Shown: positions 43,153-51,257, counted from the first letter of the stretch. The stretch is 64,000 bases of DNA from Morganella morganii_D (GCA_044772875.1 CP173058.1:3596001-3660000); one strand, 5' to 3'. Numbers and translations are program-made. Notes: generated by a model from the sequence alone, not told the origin.

Positions 43153-45021
43153 TTACGCCCCCATAATCCGATGGATGGCGTATGGTAACTGACAAAACTC
43201 AATACGTTTTTCAGTTAAGTCTTTTTGGCTCATAAACTTAGCCACAGCAAAAACGATAGTTCTTTTTTTCGTTGCATTATTTTTTGTAATGATCTCAACC
43301 TTGTCAGCGTTAAGTGCAGCTTCATTAGAGCGCAGCCATTCACTTTCAGGACGGTAGAATAAGTGAATACGGAAGAGATCTGTTTCACCGATAAAACCAT
43401 CAGCAGAGGCCTTCGCAACAGCTTCTAATGAATGTCCTGTCGCGGTATAGAATACATAACGTGCCAATGCATCAAATGAGGGCATATCTTCGCCAATCAA
43501 TAGGCTTTCGATTTGAATAGGCTCACCTAAGGTGCAATAGGTAAAGCTGCCACCTAAACCTAGGGAAAATTCATCACTTATTCGCTCACCGGTGACGGTT
43601 AGTACACCGTCTTTTAGTTCTTTTTTGATCTTGTCAAATTCGCTACTGTATTTTTTTTCGACTTTGGCAACTTGTTCCAGCAACTCTGCATGTTTCTTCT
43701 CAAATACTGACCAGGTGATTTTCTCAGAAAGCAGTTCTTCCTTTTGTTTGCCTTTGAATGGATAACCATTAATTACGCGACGAATACGCTCGGCGGTTAA
43801 ATTATCCGCATAGTCTTCACACTCGATTAAGATAAATTTTCGTTTGCCATTGTCTTTTTTGTTTGCATCAAGCACCGCATGAGCTGTAGTTCCCGATCCA
43901 GCAAAAGAATCAAGTACGATTCCTTCACTACCCATAGACAATTCAATACAACGCTGAACATGTGCTAAAGTTTTAGGCGCATGACCAAGTGGATTTTTTC
44001 CACCAAAAATATTTTTAAGTAATGTAGTTCCTAAATCAGTGGCAAATTCTGTTCCCTGCCAAAATGATTTGGACTTTTTCCCATCACTATGGTCTAGATA
44101 AATCCTGTAAGAAACATCAAATCGTCCTTTACTCGATTCTCTAGCTTCTAAATTCTTTAAATTTTGAGATGCTCGCGCCTTACCCCATCGCCAACGCCCG
44201 TGTGTTCCATCTCCTCTCATTGGTAATATTTCAATTTCATTAGGTGACGATCTTTGAAGAGACAAAGTGTTAGCAATTTTATTCCAGAAAATGGGATAGA
44301 ACATTTTCGGCCTGTCTTCTCGTCTATCTTCACTCCCTCTCTTACGAAGATCACGCAATGAATAAGGACTGCCATCTTCATCTTTAAAGGTAAATTCTTT
44401 TAACTGATCTTCCGTGAGATCTAAACCTCTGGAAACGAATTCATCTCCTGAGTAGACTAAAATATACTCATGTGTAATGGCTATATGCTCTTTATCATTT
44501 CGTCCTTTTAAGTTATTGACGACAACAAATAAACCAACAAATTTATCTTCTCCAAAGACTTCATCCATCAATAATTTTGCACTGTTAACTTCATTATCAT
44601 CCAGCGTTAACCAAATACTTCCATCATCTGCCAGCAATTCTTTCAACAACATTAATCGCGGCCACATCATGCACAACCACTTGTCATGACGCTCTAAGTC
44701 CTCTTTGTCTACAGAATTAGCGGACTTTTTCAGCCACTCCTTCATCAGTGGTGAGCGTACATTGTCGTTATAACACCAGCCTTCATTACCTGTGTTGTAA
44801 GGCGGATCGATAAAGATACAGTCCACCTTACCTGCATGGGTTGGCAGCAAAGCTTTAAGGGCTTCCAGATTATCACCGTGGATGATCAGGTTGTCATCGA
44901 GTGAAGGCGAGTTGCCTTCTAGTGGTAAAGATTTGTCGGTTTCTACTTTTAACTCACGAAAAGGTACACTCAGGTGATGCGAATAAACAAACTGCTTACC
45001 TTTAAAATCCAAAGTTGGCAT
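43153..45021 (-). CDS. mod: Type III DNA adenine methyltransferase Mod subunit
   Basis: Mod recognises an asymmetric site, methylates adenine-N6 on one strand and protects the host; it also gives Res its specificity. The 622-residue product is a beta-class methylase: the catalytic motif DPPYNTGNEGW (72-82) precedes the SAM motif DSFAGSGTTAHAVLD (from 371). The segment between them (about 160-350), the target recognition domain, is lower in GC and variable in this family. No simple sequence repeat is seen, so phase variation is not indicated. The start is the ATG at 45021 (MPTLDFKGKQFVYSHHLSVP). Confidence 0.95.
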   Translation of the reverse strand: MPTLDFKGKQFVYSHHLSVPFRELKVETDKSLPLEGNSPSLDDNLIIHGDNLEALKALLPTHAGKVDCIFIDPPYNTGNEGWCYNDNVRSPLMKEWLKKSANSVDKEDLERHDKWLCMMWPRLMLLKELLADDGSIWLTLDDNEVNSAKLLMDEVFGEDKFVGLFVVVNNLKGRNDKEHIAITHEYILVYSGDEFVSRGLDLTEDQLKEFTFKDEDGSPYSLRDLRKRGSEDRREDRPKMFYPIFWNKIANTLSLQRSSPNEIEILPMRGDGTHGRWRWGKARASQNLKNLEARESSKGRFDVSYRIYLDHSDGKKSKSFWQGTEFATDLGTTLLKNIFGGKNPLGHAPKTLAHVQRCIELSMGSEGIVLDSFAGSGTTAHAVLDANKKDNGKRKFILIECEDYADNLTAERIRRVINGYPFKGKQKEELLSEKITWSVFEKKHAELLEQVAKVEKKYSSEFDKIKKELKDGVLTVTGERISDEFSLGLGGSFTYCTLGEPIQIESLLIGEDMPSFDALARYVFYTATGHSLEAVAKASADGFIGETDLFRIHLFYRPESEWLRSNEAALNADKVEIITKNNATKKRTIVFAVAKFMSQKDLTEKRIEFCQLPYAIHRIMGA

Positions 45022-45144
45022 ACGTATTCCTTAACTCACTAATTCTAATGATAAAATTCTGTTAGTTAGCTTGGTTGATTTTATTAGGTTACATCCTATC
45101 ATAAAGGGATAGTCTTATCGGTAACTCTCCGACCAACTAACCTT

Positions 45145-45357
45145 ATGGCTACAAAAGGAGGCGGATACCTTCATGGTGCCCGCGCTGTCGTCAGAGTTGC
45201 CACGAATAACAATGATGGCGGCCTGCATCAGTGGGTAAACCAGTTAAAGGAACGGCGCGGGTTTAATAAAACGACCGTGGCGGTGGCTAACAAGAACGCG
45301 AGAATAATCTGGTCGATGCTGAGAAATGATACCGAGTATCAGGCAGTTGGAAGTTAG
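45145..45357 (+). pseudogene. C-terminal fragment of an IS110/IS1111-family transposase
   Basis: The 70-residue frame contains TKGGGYLHGARAVVRVA, followed by RRGFNKTTVAVANKNARIIW and SMLRNDTEY, the C-terminal signature of IS110-family transposases (IS1111 group). The upstream RNase H-like DEDD domain is absent, and the usual five or so residues between GYL and HGAR are deleted. It is a remnant. Confidence 0.8.
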
Positions 45358-45440
45358 TACCCAGCCAGACGAGTTGCAGTGTACTGAAAAATGGTGACAG
45401 GTTGCACCTGCACAATCGGAACCTGACTATTATATTGGCC

Positions 45441-45692
45441 TCAGAGGCCGTCCAGTTGTTGAGGCGATTGTGTGCGGATTACCCATTTGGGCACAGGTTT
45501 TCCTGATGCCGGATAGATGTAAGCAACAACCCAAAACCAGATTCTGTACTTGCAAAACGGAGGTAGTCCACAGATGTAGTAGGTGGCTTCAGAAATACCG
45601 GCCTCCCGACAGACATCTTTAACGGTTCGTCCGGATTCAACCGATTTAATTACGGCAATGATCTGATGCTCAGTAAAACGGGCTTTACGCAT
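45441..45692 (-). pseudogene. IS3-family OrfA fragment
   Basis: The first 39 codons (45576-45692), MRKARFTEHQIIAVIKSVES and GRTVKDVCREAGISEATYY, are the helix-turn-helix start of an IS3-family OrfA. The match stops abruptly at ATYY; the rest of the frame is unrelated, and no OrfB follows. It is a broken insertion sequence. Its outer end probably reaches 45771-45775 (see inverted repeat). Confidence 0.8.
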
Positions 45693-45759
45693 AGCGATCT
45701 CCTTCGTTGGCAGATTGATTATGCCGGAGGATCTCTAAATGTGAATGGCACGATTATGC

Positions 45760-45775
45760 GGGATACTTACATATG
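45760..45775 (+). repeat. Outward-facing IS-end-like inverted repeat, left copy
   Basis: GGGATACTTACATATG matches, in inverted orientation, CATTTGTAAGTATCCC at 48954-48969 in 15 of 16 positions. The copy lies at the promoter-side end of the IS3 fragment, so it may be the terminal repeat of that element. Confidence 0.55.
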
Positions 45776-45825
45776 CTGCTTCTTTAGTTTGTTGTGTAAA
45801 TCGATAGTGGCCAAAATCACTTTAT

Positions 45826-46040
45826 AGGCATTAAGGTGTTTACTTTATAGGGAATGTTCAGTAATTTTACATTCATGCCTAGAGAGGCGAGCGGACACCC
45901 TTACCACTTAGTATCTTTCTTAATGTTAGATGACGAAGTAGGGACGTTAGTGGATAAAACATCCGGCTAATGTATGTAGTGACTATCTTTTACGTAGGTT
46001 GTGTCCGTGGAATAAACCCAGCTTTGGCTGGGTTTTTTTT
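45826..46040 (+). ncRNA. Candidate structured non-coding RNA upstream of the reverse transcriptase
   Basis: About 280 bp between the IS3 remnant and the reverse transcriptase hold no gene but pair with themselves. CGGACAC (45892-45898) pairs with GTGTCCG (46001-46007), closing a 100-base domain. GAATGT (45852-45857) pairs with ACATTC (45869-45874), enclosed by AGGCAT (45826-45831) with ATGCCT (45875-45880). Inside the large domain CCACT (45904-45908) can pair with AGTGG (45949-45953). The segment ends in an intrinsic terminator. DRT2 and DRT9 anti-phage reverse transcriptases are known to use a non-coding RNA encoded just upstream; that this is such an RNA, and its 5' end, are inference. Confidence 0.55.
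46014..46040 (+). terminator. Intrinsic terminator just upstream of the reverse transcriptase
   Basis: AAACCCAGC pairs with GCTGGGTTT around TTTG and runs into T residues up to 46040. AGGAG, the ribosome binding site of the reverse transcriptase, begins at the next base. Most transcripts should end here, leaving a short RNA, with the reverse transcriptase made from readthrough. Confidence 0.9.
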
Positions 46041-46051
46041 AGGAGAAACCT

Positions 46052-47554
46052 ATGGAATTGTATGAAAAAATCGCATGGTACATTGAGAAAGAAGCAGAGA
46101 AATTAGCTCTTCGTCACCACTCGTACCATAACAGTTTACATGTTGAAAATGAGAGAAAGCGCCAGCGGTCAACTTCGCCTTCAAATTTGAAAGTGGTTGC
46201 AAAACCACCGCACTGGTCAAAAGATAAAAAGTTTGATCCGTTTTATGTAAAAAAACATGCAAAGACGATAGCATATTCAATTGCTAATAAAATTAAATCT
46301 CAAACGTATGAACCTTTTGAACCAGCAAAAAATAATGTTGCAAAATCATCTGGTGGTTATAGAGAAGTAGCAATATATCAAATTCCTGATGCTGCCGTCT
46401 CAACCTTTTTTTATCACAGGCTACTCAGTAAAAATAAGCATCGTTTTAGCTCATTCTCATATGCTTATCGTGATGACAGAAATGTGCATTTTGCGATTCA
46501 GGATATTTCGGTTGAGTTATCTCAAAGCTCTAGATTATTTGTTGCGGAATTTGATTTCTCAAAATTCTTTGATGCAATTTCCCATCAATACCTGTTCGAA
46601 CAATTTGAACGAAATGGTTTTTTTATAAGCCAAGAAGAACGTTCTGTAATTAAAGCTTTTCTAAAAGGCCGCGATAAAGGGATACCCCAAGGTACATCTA
46701 TATCGCTTTTTTTAGCTAACTTAGCTTGCTGGAAACTTGATAAACAGTTAGAAAAAGAGGGACTGCAGTTCGCCAGATATGCCGATGACACTATCGTTTG
46801 GTCACAGGACTATACAAAAATCACCAAAGCTTTAGACATTATTAGCTGTTTCTCAAAAGAAGTTGGTGTAGCACTTAACGCTGAAAAGTCGGACGGGATA
46901 AGTATACTTTGTCCTAATTCAATGAAGTCAGAGTTTCATAAAAGTAAAGATAAAGTAGACTTCTTGGGTTACTCTATATCTAACGATAAAGTGTCAATTA
47001 AAGACTCATCGGTTAAAAAAATCAAAAGAGAAATATCTTATATTTTGTATAAGCATTTAATGCAACCTCTCAAATCGTCACCATTAAAAGCTTTAAAAAT
47101 ACCGGCAAATAATAAAGATGAAGCCCTTTTAAGTGCGATTTGTGAAATACGTAGATATATGTATGGCAATCTATCTGAAGATATGATATCAGCTTATCTG
47201 AATGGGCGTAGCAATCGTATCTTCTTTAAAGGAGTAATGAGTTTTTATCCGTTAATCAATGATGAAATACAAATGAAAGCTTTAGATGGCTGGTTGGTTA
47301 ATTCTATTTTTAAAGCTGTCCAGCATCGTTCTGTTCTTCTTGTATCTCACCATCAACCACGATTGCATGTTTTTCCATTTAATGTGTCGAGGCGTGAACT
47401 TTTAAAAACCTGTAATCAGATGCGTATAAATAAAATGAAACTGCTGAAGTTTCCTAGTTTTTTGACTATATATAAGGCTATGCAAAAAGGTCTTGTAGAG
47501 GTCGGTATTGCGGGCGTGACAGACTCCAAAGCCAATACTTATCACTATATGTAA
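46052..47554 (+). CDS. Solitary reverse transcriptase, DRT/UG-like, candidate anti-phage system
   Basis: A 500-residue RNA-directed DNA polymerase without an intron, retron msr/msd or DGR signs. Palm motifs: A as AEFDFSKFFDAISH (165-178, Asp168), B as GIPQGTSISLFLAN (210-223), C as ARYADDTIVW (241-250, catalytic YADD), D/E as VDFLGYSIS (302-310). The B motif with SIS after PQG is the style of Abi/UG-type reverse transcriptases rather than group II introns. A basic N-terminal extension (about 1-100) and an uncharacterised C-terminal domain (about 330-500) add no recognised enzyme. The start follows AGGAG well. GC is low compared with the backbone. It shares the island with a type III restriction system. 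I cannot assign a UG class; DRT9 or DRT2 are the nearest by gene layout. Confidence 0.85.
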   Translation: MELYEKIAWYIEKEAEKLALRHHSYHNSLHVENERKRQRSTSPSNLKVVAKPPHWSKDKKFDPFYVKKHAKTIAYSIANKIKSQTYEPFEPAKNNVAKSSGGYREVAIYQIPDAAVSTFFYHRLLSKNKHRFSSFSYAYRDDRNVHFAIQDISVELSQSSRLFVAEFDFSKFFDAISHQYLFEQFERNGFFISQEERSVIKAFLKGRDKGIPQGTSISLFLANLACWKLDKQLEKEGLQFARYADDTIVWSQDYTKITKALDIISCFSKEVGVALNAEKSDGISILCPNSMKSEFHKSKDKVDFLGYSISNDKVSIKDSSVKKIKREISYILYKHLMQPLKSSPLKALKIPANNKDEALLSAICEIRRYMYGNLSEDMISAYLNGRSNRIFFKGVMSFYPLINDEIQMKALDGWLVNSIFKAVQHRSVLLVSHHQPRLHVFPFNVSRRELLKTCNQMRINKMKLLKFPSFLTIYKAMQKGLVEVGIAGVTDSKANTYHYM

Positions 47555-47565
47555 AACTCATAAAC

Positions 47566-47589
47566 TTGGACTGACCCCGTAAAGTTGGA
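47566..47589 (+). repeat. IS3-family terminal repeat remnant
   Basis: The stretch containing GGACTGACCCCGTAAAGTTG resembles the terminal inverted repeats of IS3-family elements, which often read like TGxACTGACCCC...AGTTGGA. It sits 12 bp after the reverse transcriptase stop with no transposase beside it. Pattern recognition only. Confidence 0.4.
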
Positions 47590-47644
47590 GGCAGTTAATG
47601 TCATTATTACGGTATCTTAATCATCGGCAGATGCTCAGAGGATT

Positions 47645-47890
47645 ATGATGGTAACCAGGGAAAGCATGAAACAATGGATCATTGAGTGCCTTCAGGAACG
47701 TGGTGGTAGTGCTTGGCCACGCGAAGTTTCAAAGTACGTGTGGGACATCTACGAGGCTGAGCTTAGAGATTCGGGCGATATGTTGTATACGTGGCAGTAT
47801 GACATTCGCTGGGCCGCTCAACAATTGAGAAACGAGGGTACTCTGAAACCAGTAAATAGACGCAGAGATTTGCCTTGGGAACTAGCATAG
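47645..47890 (+). CDS. Small winged-helix-like protein downstream of the reverse transcriptase
   Basis: An 81-residue protein (start at 47645, or two bases of choice at the second ATG 47648) preceded by CAGAGGATT. It has a pattern helix (KQWIIECLQERGGSAWPREV), helix, wing-like RWAAQQLRNEGTLKPVNRRR and ends RDLPWELA. This resembles small winged-helix modules such as the Mrr N-terminal type that occur in mobile islands. No enzyme site is seen. It lies 90 bp after the reverse transcriptase on the same strand and could be a regulator, an accessory protein or an unrelated cargo gene. Confidence 0.6.
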   Translation: MMVTRESMKQWIIECLQERGGSAWPREVSKYVWDIYEAELRDSGDMLYTWQYDIRWAAQQLRNEGTLKPVNRRRDLPWELA

Positions 47891-48149
47891 CAAAGCAAGG
47901 ATTAATGTTCATTTCGCGGCAATATCTGACTTTGTTCTGAGTGGATGGGAATTGATACCGCTGAAGAAAACGTTCCTACCTGCCTGAATATTGCTTTGAT
48001 AGCCATATATCGGTGTTCTACTGGTATGGCTTTATACCCACTCGTGATGTCTATTTTTTATACGGATTTTAACTTGTGGGTACAAGTGCGGGTATAACTA
48101 TTTATTCCTGCTTATTAACTACATTGATATCAGTCTATTAGGTGTGAAA
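47891..48149. other. Gap at the right end of the island
   Basis: About 260 bp without a gene. It contains the second copy of the 22-bp arm-like repeat (48075-48096) just inside attR. Confidence 0.5.
48075..48096 (+). repeat. Direct repeat near right end, possible integrase arm site
   Basis: Second copy of the 22-bp repeat at 39285-39306, two mismatches, same orientation, 54 bp inside attR. Confidence 0.5.
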
Positions 48150-48172
48150 TTCGAGTCCGGCCTTCGCACCAT
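48150..48172 (+). repeat. Right attachment site (attR)
   Basis: A partial copy of the leuX 3' end (TTCGAGTCCGGCCTTCG then CACCAT), one substitution and one missing base relative to the tRNA. No tRNA body precedes it. It defines the right edge of a roughly 9-kb element starting at leuX. Confidence 0.8.
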
Positions 48173-49027
48173 TTTCATGTCTTTATCGCCTCAAATAATC
48201 CCAAGAACATAAAATATTCAATAATATCAATAATAATCTTATCCCACATCATCCTATAACGTCTCTTGATATCCACCACTAAAAGGGGCAAAATAAGGGG
48301 CTGGATTTGACCCTATATATCCAGAATTTATGTAAAGTCATGTATTTGTTTTTTATTTAAAATATCAAAATGTTTCCACCTACCTTGAGTTTATTATTAG
48401 CAATGATATAAACCTATTTTCATTATTGTTGATTAATTGAAAGAAAAATGTCGTTTGTGGATGTTAAGTAATACATGAGCATCCATTATCCTTGGTTCTC
48501 AATTTGCTAGCCAATGATCAACTTCACCAGCTGTTCTTCAGTTTTCGTCTTCAGGATATTCAGCCAATTATCTAACGGGAAACCCAGCATTAAATCATAC
48601 CAGCACAGTCACATCAGTTTGGGATGTAGTTCAGGATTATTGAATTAGTTAAACAGACTAATCAGTTTGTTGGCAAATGGACGTTGCCCAAACGTTCTCG
48701 TTGAGAAAGATACCCTCGAGCATCGGATGGTATCTTAGCAGGCGGTTATCGACGATTAATCTGACATCCATATCAGTTTGAACAGATAACGGCTCAGAAA
48801 GCGTTTTACTGTGTATTAAGCGGTACAGGCATATGGGGATGACAGCGGGTACGCTGTCGGTATCAGGAATGCGTATATTTGCTACCATCAGCTGGTAACT
48901 ATTCTTGATATAGGGATGGGGCATTCCGTGATCGACAGTAAGTTTGGCAAGGCCATTTGTAAGTATCCCCCACTAAAGGTTAATCGTCAAAGTGTCCCCT
49001 GCCTGATAATACGAAGCTTTGATAACG
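48173..49027. other. Decayed region after the island
   Basis: About 850 bp of mostly AT-rich DNA. The minus strand has a frame at 48658-48924 (88 codons, MPHPYIKNSYQLMVANIRIP...) and, further on, a short piece reading FPLDNWLNILKTKTEEQLVK between about 48515 and 48590, separated by stops. They look like parts of a degraded gene of unknown type. The right outward-facing repeat (48954-48969) is also here. Confidence 0.4.
48954..48969 (-). repeat. Outward-facing IS-end-like inverted repeat, right copy
   Basis: CATTTGTAAGTATCCC, inverted match (15 of 16) to 45760-45775. Together the copies flank the reverse transcriptase, the winged-helix gene and attR with their element sides pointing outward. 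Confidence 0.55.
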
Positions 49028-49381
49028 TTAGTTAGGACATAGTGCTGATACGTTATTTAAACCTTGTTGTGTATGTTCAAAGGTAATAATTTTTGAACCG
49101 TTATCGCGGTTAATTCGCAGTACGTAGATACTATCAAAATCGGAGCCTTGCCATTTTGGGATCTCGTTAGGATTCCCGCCTTCACTTTTCATTATACTTT
49201 TAGCGGCTTTGACTAAGTTGTGATGCTCCCATGCGATAAAAATCACAGAGTTTTCGTATTGTTTACTCAATAACGTCTTTTGTAGTTCATTAGTTTCCCC
49301 GGCGTGGTAATTCAAAGGGATCGGTAGTGATACTTTTACTGCTGTTGGGGTAATCGTTTGAACCGCGCGTAATGAACTCAT
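49028..49381 (-). pseudogene. C-terminal fragment of a histidine-phosphatase-like protein
   Basis: The 117-residue frame contains RAVQTITPTAVKVSLPIPLN, then VIFIAWEHHNLVKAAKSIMK, the second-histidine region typical of histidine phosphatase (phosphoglycerate mutase-like) proteins. The N-terminal RHG catalytic motif that should precede it is absent, and no continuation is seen beyond 49381. It is probably a truncated gene. Family assignment is by pattern recognition. Confidence 0.55.
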
Positions 49382-49412
49382 ATCAACAGGTTAAATTATA
49401 GAGGCTGGTGGA

Positions 49413-49976
49413 ATGGGAAAGGCACAGGCAATGTACCAGATTAAAATCACCCTGAATGACACGAAACCACCTGTATGGCGGCGTTTGATAGTGCCTGAGG
49501 CAATCGTATTAAACGAACTCCATCAAGTCATACAAATCGCTATGGGCTGGGAGAATTATCATCTGTACTGCTTTGAGAAGGGAAACCTTCGCTATGGTGA
49601 GAAATTGGAAGAATTTTTCGATTTAAGTTTAAAAGACAGTACCGGTGTTCCGCTTACCATGCTGCTCTATAAAGAAAAAGATAAATGCCTGTATGTGTAT
49701 GACTTCGGGGATTATTGGGAGCACTCTGTCTTACTTGAAAAAATATTACCGGCCACCAGCGATATTTACCCGTTTCCTTTCTGTGTGAAAGGGAAGGGCG
49801 CCTGTCCGGATGAAGATTCCGGCGGTGTCTGGGACTACAGTCAAATTCTGGAAGAAGCGTGTTCCTCTGATAATCCGGACAGAGCGGAAATCCACTGGCA
49901 CCTTATGGCTGATATCGACGTACGCGAATATAACTTGGAAGCTATCAACGAACGGCTCCGACAATTCAGTTCGTAG
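49413..49976 (+). CDS. pRiA4b ORF-3 family protein
   Basis: A 187-residue protein of the plasmid pRiA4b ORF-3 (IS1096 TnpR-like) family. Signatures are YQIKITLNDTKPPVWRRLIV, LNELHQVIQIAMGWENYHLY, YVYDFGDYWEHSVLLEKIL and CPDEDSGGVWDY. The biochemical role is unknown, but the family is common on mobile elements. The ATG at 49413 follows GGTGGA; an internal ATG at 49434 is an alternative. It is divergent from the phosphatase fragment. Confidence 0.88.
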   Translation: MGKAQAMYQIKITLNDTKPPVWRRLIVPEAIVLNELHQVIQIAMGWENYHLYCFEKGNLRYGEKLEEFFDLSLKDSTGVPLTMLLYKEKDKCLYVYDFGDYWEHSVLLEKILPATSDIYPFPFCVKGKGACPDEDSGGVWDYSQILEEACSSDNPDRAEIHWHLMADIDVREYNLEAINERLRQFSS

Positions 49977-50130
49977 CATCCCCTGCCTGTAAATTTACCA
50001 TACAGGGATGATGCTGTTTTTGGGGATATTGAAAATAAGTTGGTTATCTGTAAGTTACGTAAATACATCTATTTAATTATATCTAATAATTTTATATTGT
50101 TTTTCAATTTACACAAAAGGGATAATAGAA

Positions 50131-50946
50131 ATGGACGAATTGATATTTTCGATGATAAAAGATAAAGGCAGAAATAAAAGTTGGGCTGAAACAATGGTAT
50201 CTCTTGAAGCTGAAAAACTTATTTTTGAAGCAAATAGAGTATCCATGTTTCATCTATAGGATAGTTTTGCGAGAATGGATTTTGTCAAAGAAATAAAAGA
50301 TGTAGTTGAAAATCAATTTGACATCGCACGTAAAGCAAAATCCGATGAAGAATGTATGCAGTGCGTTCGGGTATTAAGACAGGAAACAGAAGCTCTCAAA
50401 GAACAAGACTGGCAATTACGTTCTAAAGCAGCACAGCTTTATGCCAAAGTTGAGTTTGTCAGAGAAAACAACAAAATTGTCGGATACATTATTTCAGCGG
50501 TGTGTGTTGTAATTTCAGGAATTGAAATTTATGCCGGAACAATGATGATTTCAACTATGACTCCAATAGGTGTCTTAGGTGGCGCTATATTAGTTATCGA
50601 TGGAGTTAATGGTATAACACGAGAAGCCATTAATCAGTGGCAGGGGGATATGACATATTCTGAAGGAATTTTTGCTGATGCTGCAATGGAGGCTGCTGAA
50701 TTTATGGGATTCAAAGCCGAGACCGGCTTCGCATTCTATAATGCGGTATCTTTATCAGCCGGTATTTATGGTATTTTAGGGTTAACGTTACGGTCAGGAA
50801 CCCGGCGGTTATTCAGATGGATTCCGACTGACTATTATCGTAAGGTCAGTAAAATGAGTCGGCCTAAGCTCGCAATGAAAATAACAGGTTTTGGATTAAA
50901 ATCTAAAGTGATTTTTGATTTGATATCCATAGATCAAAATGACTGA
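50131..50946 (+). pseudogene. DUF4225-like membrane protein split by an in-frame TAG
   Basis: One reading frame runs from the ATG at 50131 (MDELIFSMIKDKGRNKSWAE) to 50946, broken only by TAG at 50257-50259 after RVSMFHL; the next codons (DSFARMDFVKEIKDVV) continue the same protein. From memory the joined sequence fits the DUF4225 family seen in Proteus and relatives, which has an N-terminal helical region and a membrane hairpin (VGYIISAVCVVISGIEIYAG and TPIGVLGGAILVIDGVNGI). The inner ATG at 50275 has no good ribosome binding site. I infer a nonsense mutation. Functions of the family are not established; a polymorphic-toxin or contact-dependent role is only a guess. Confidence 0.7.
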
Positions 50947-51257
50947 GCCTTATCTTTTTTCCGGTATTTCCAAGCTTTATATCCTAGAGGTACCGGAAAA
51001 GTTAGTGATATAATTAATGCTCCGATGAGCAAACCAATACCACCACCAATAATTTTTGATTCAGAACTCCAAATGAGTAACACTACGAATACGATGGCAA
51101 AAAAAACAGAGAACCATAAAAAAATTTTAAATCTGTTTGCTAAGTCATTGATGGCCTCTGCAACGGAATCACTATGCATGCGGGTATTTTCAGTTATTTT
51201 ATTTAACTCTTTTTGAGTGAATCCAAAATTTTTTAGATTATCAAAATCGGTATTCAT
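50934..51257 (-). CDS. Hypothetical protein with two membrane helices
   Basis: A 107-residue protein with an N-terminal soluble part (NLKNFGFTQKELNKITENTR), two hydrophobic helices (FLWFSVFFAIVFVVLLIW and GGGIGLLIGALIISLTFPV) and a basic tail (YKAWKYRKKDKAQSF). The ATG at 51257 follows GGAGGTGCG at 51267-51275 on the minus strand. It ends tail to tail with the DUF4225-like gene, overlapping by 13 bp. It may be a partner (for example an immunity protein) of that gene; this is inference from position. Confidence 0.65.
   Translation of the reverse strand: MNTDFDNLKNFGFTQKELNKITENTRMHSDSVAEAINDLANRFKIFLWFSVFFAIVFVVLLIWSSESKIIGGGIGLLIGALIISLTFPVPLGYKAWKYRKKDKAQSF

Noticed and set aside
46052..47554. 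Reverse transcriptase as a group II intron, retron or diversity-generating element
   Set aside because: No maturase or endonuclease domain, no intron domain V-like end, no variable/template repeat pair, and motif B is of the Abi/UG style. A retron is not fully excluded because the upstream RNA is structured, but no msr/msd inverted repeats were seen.
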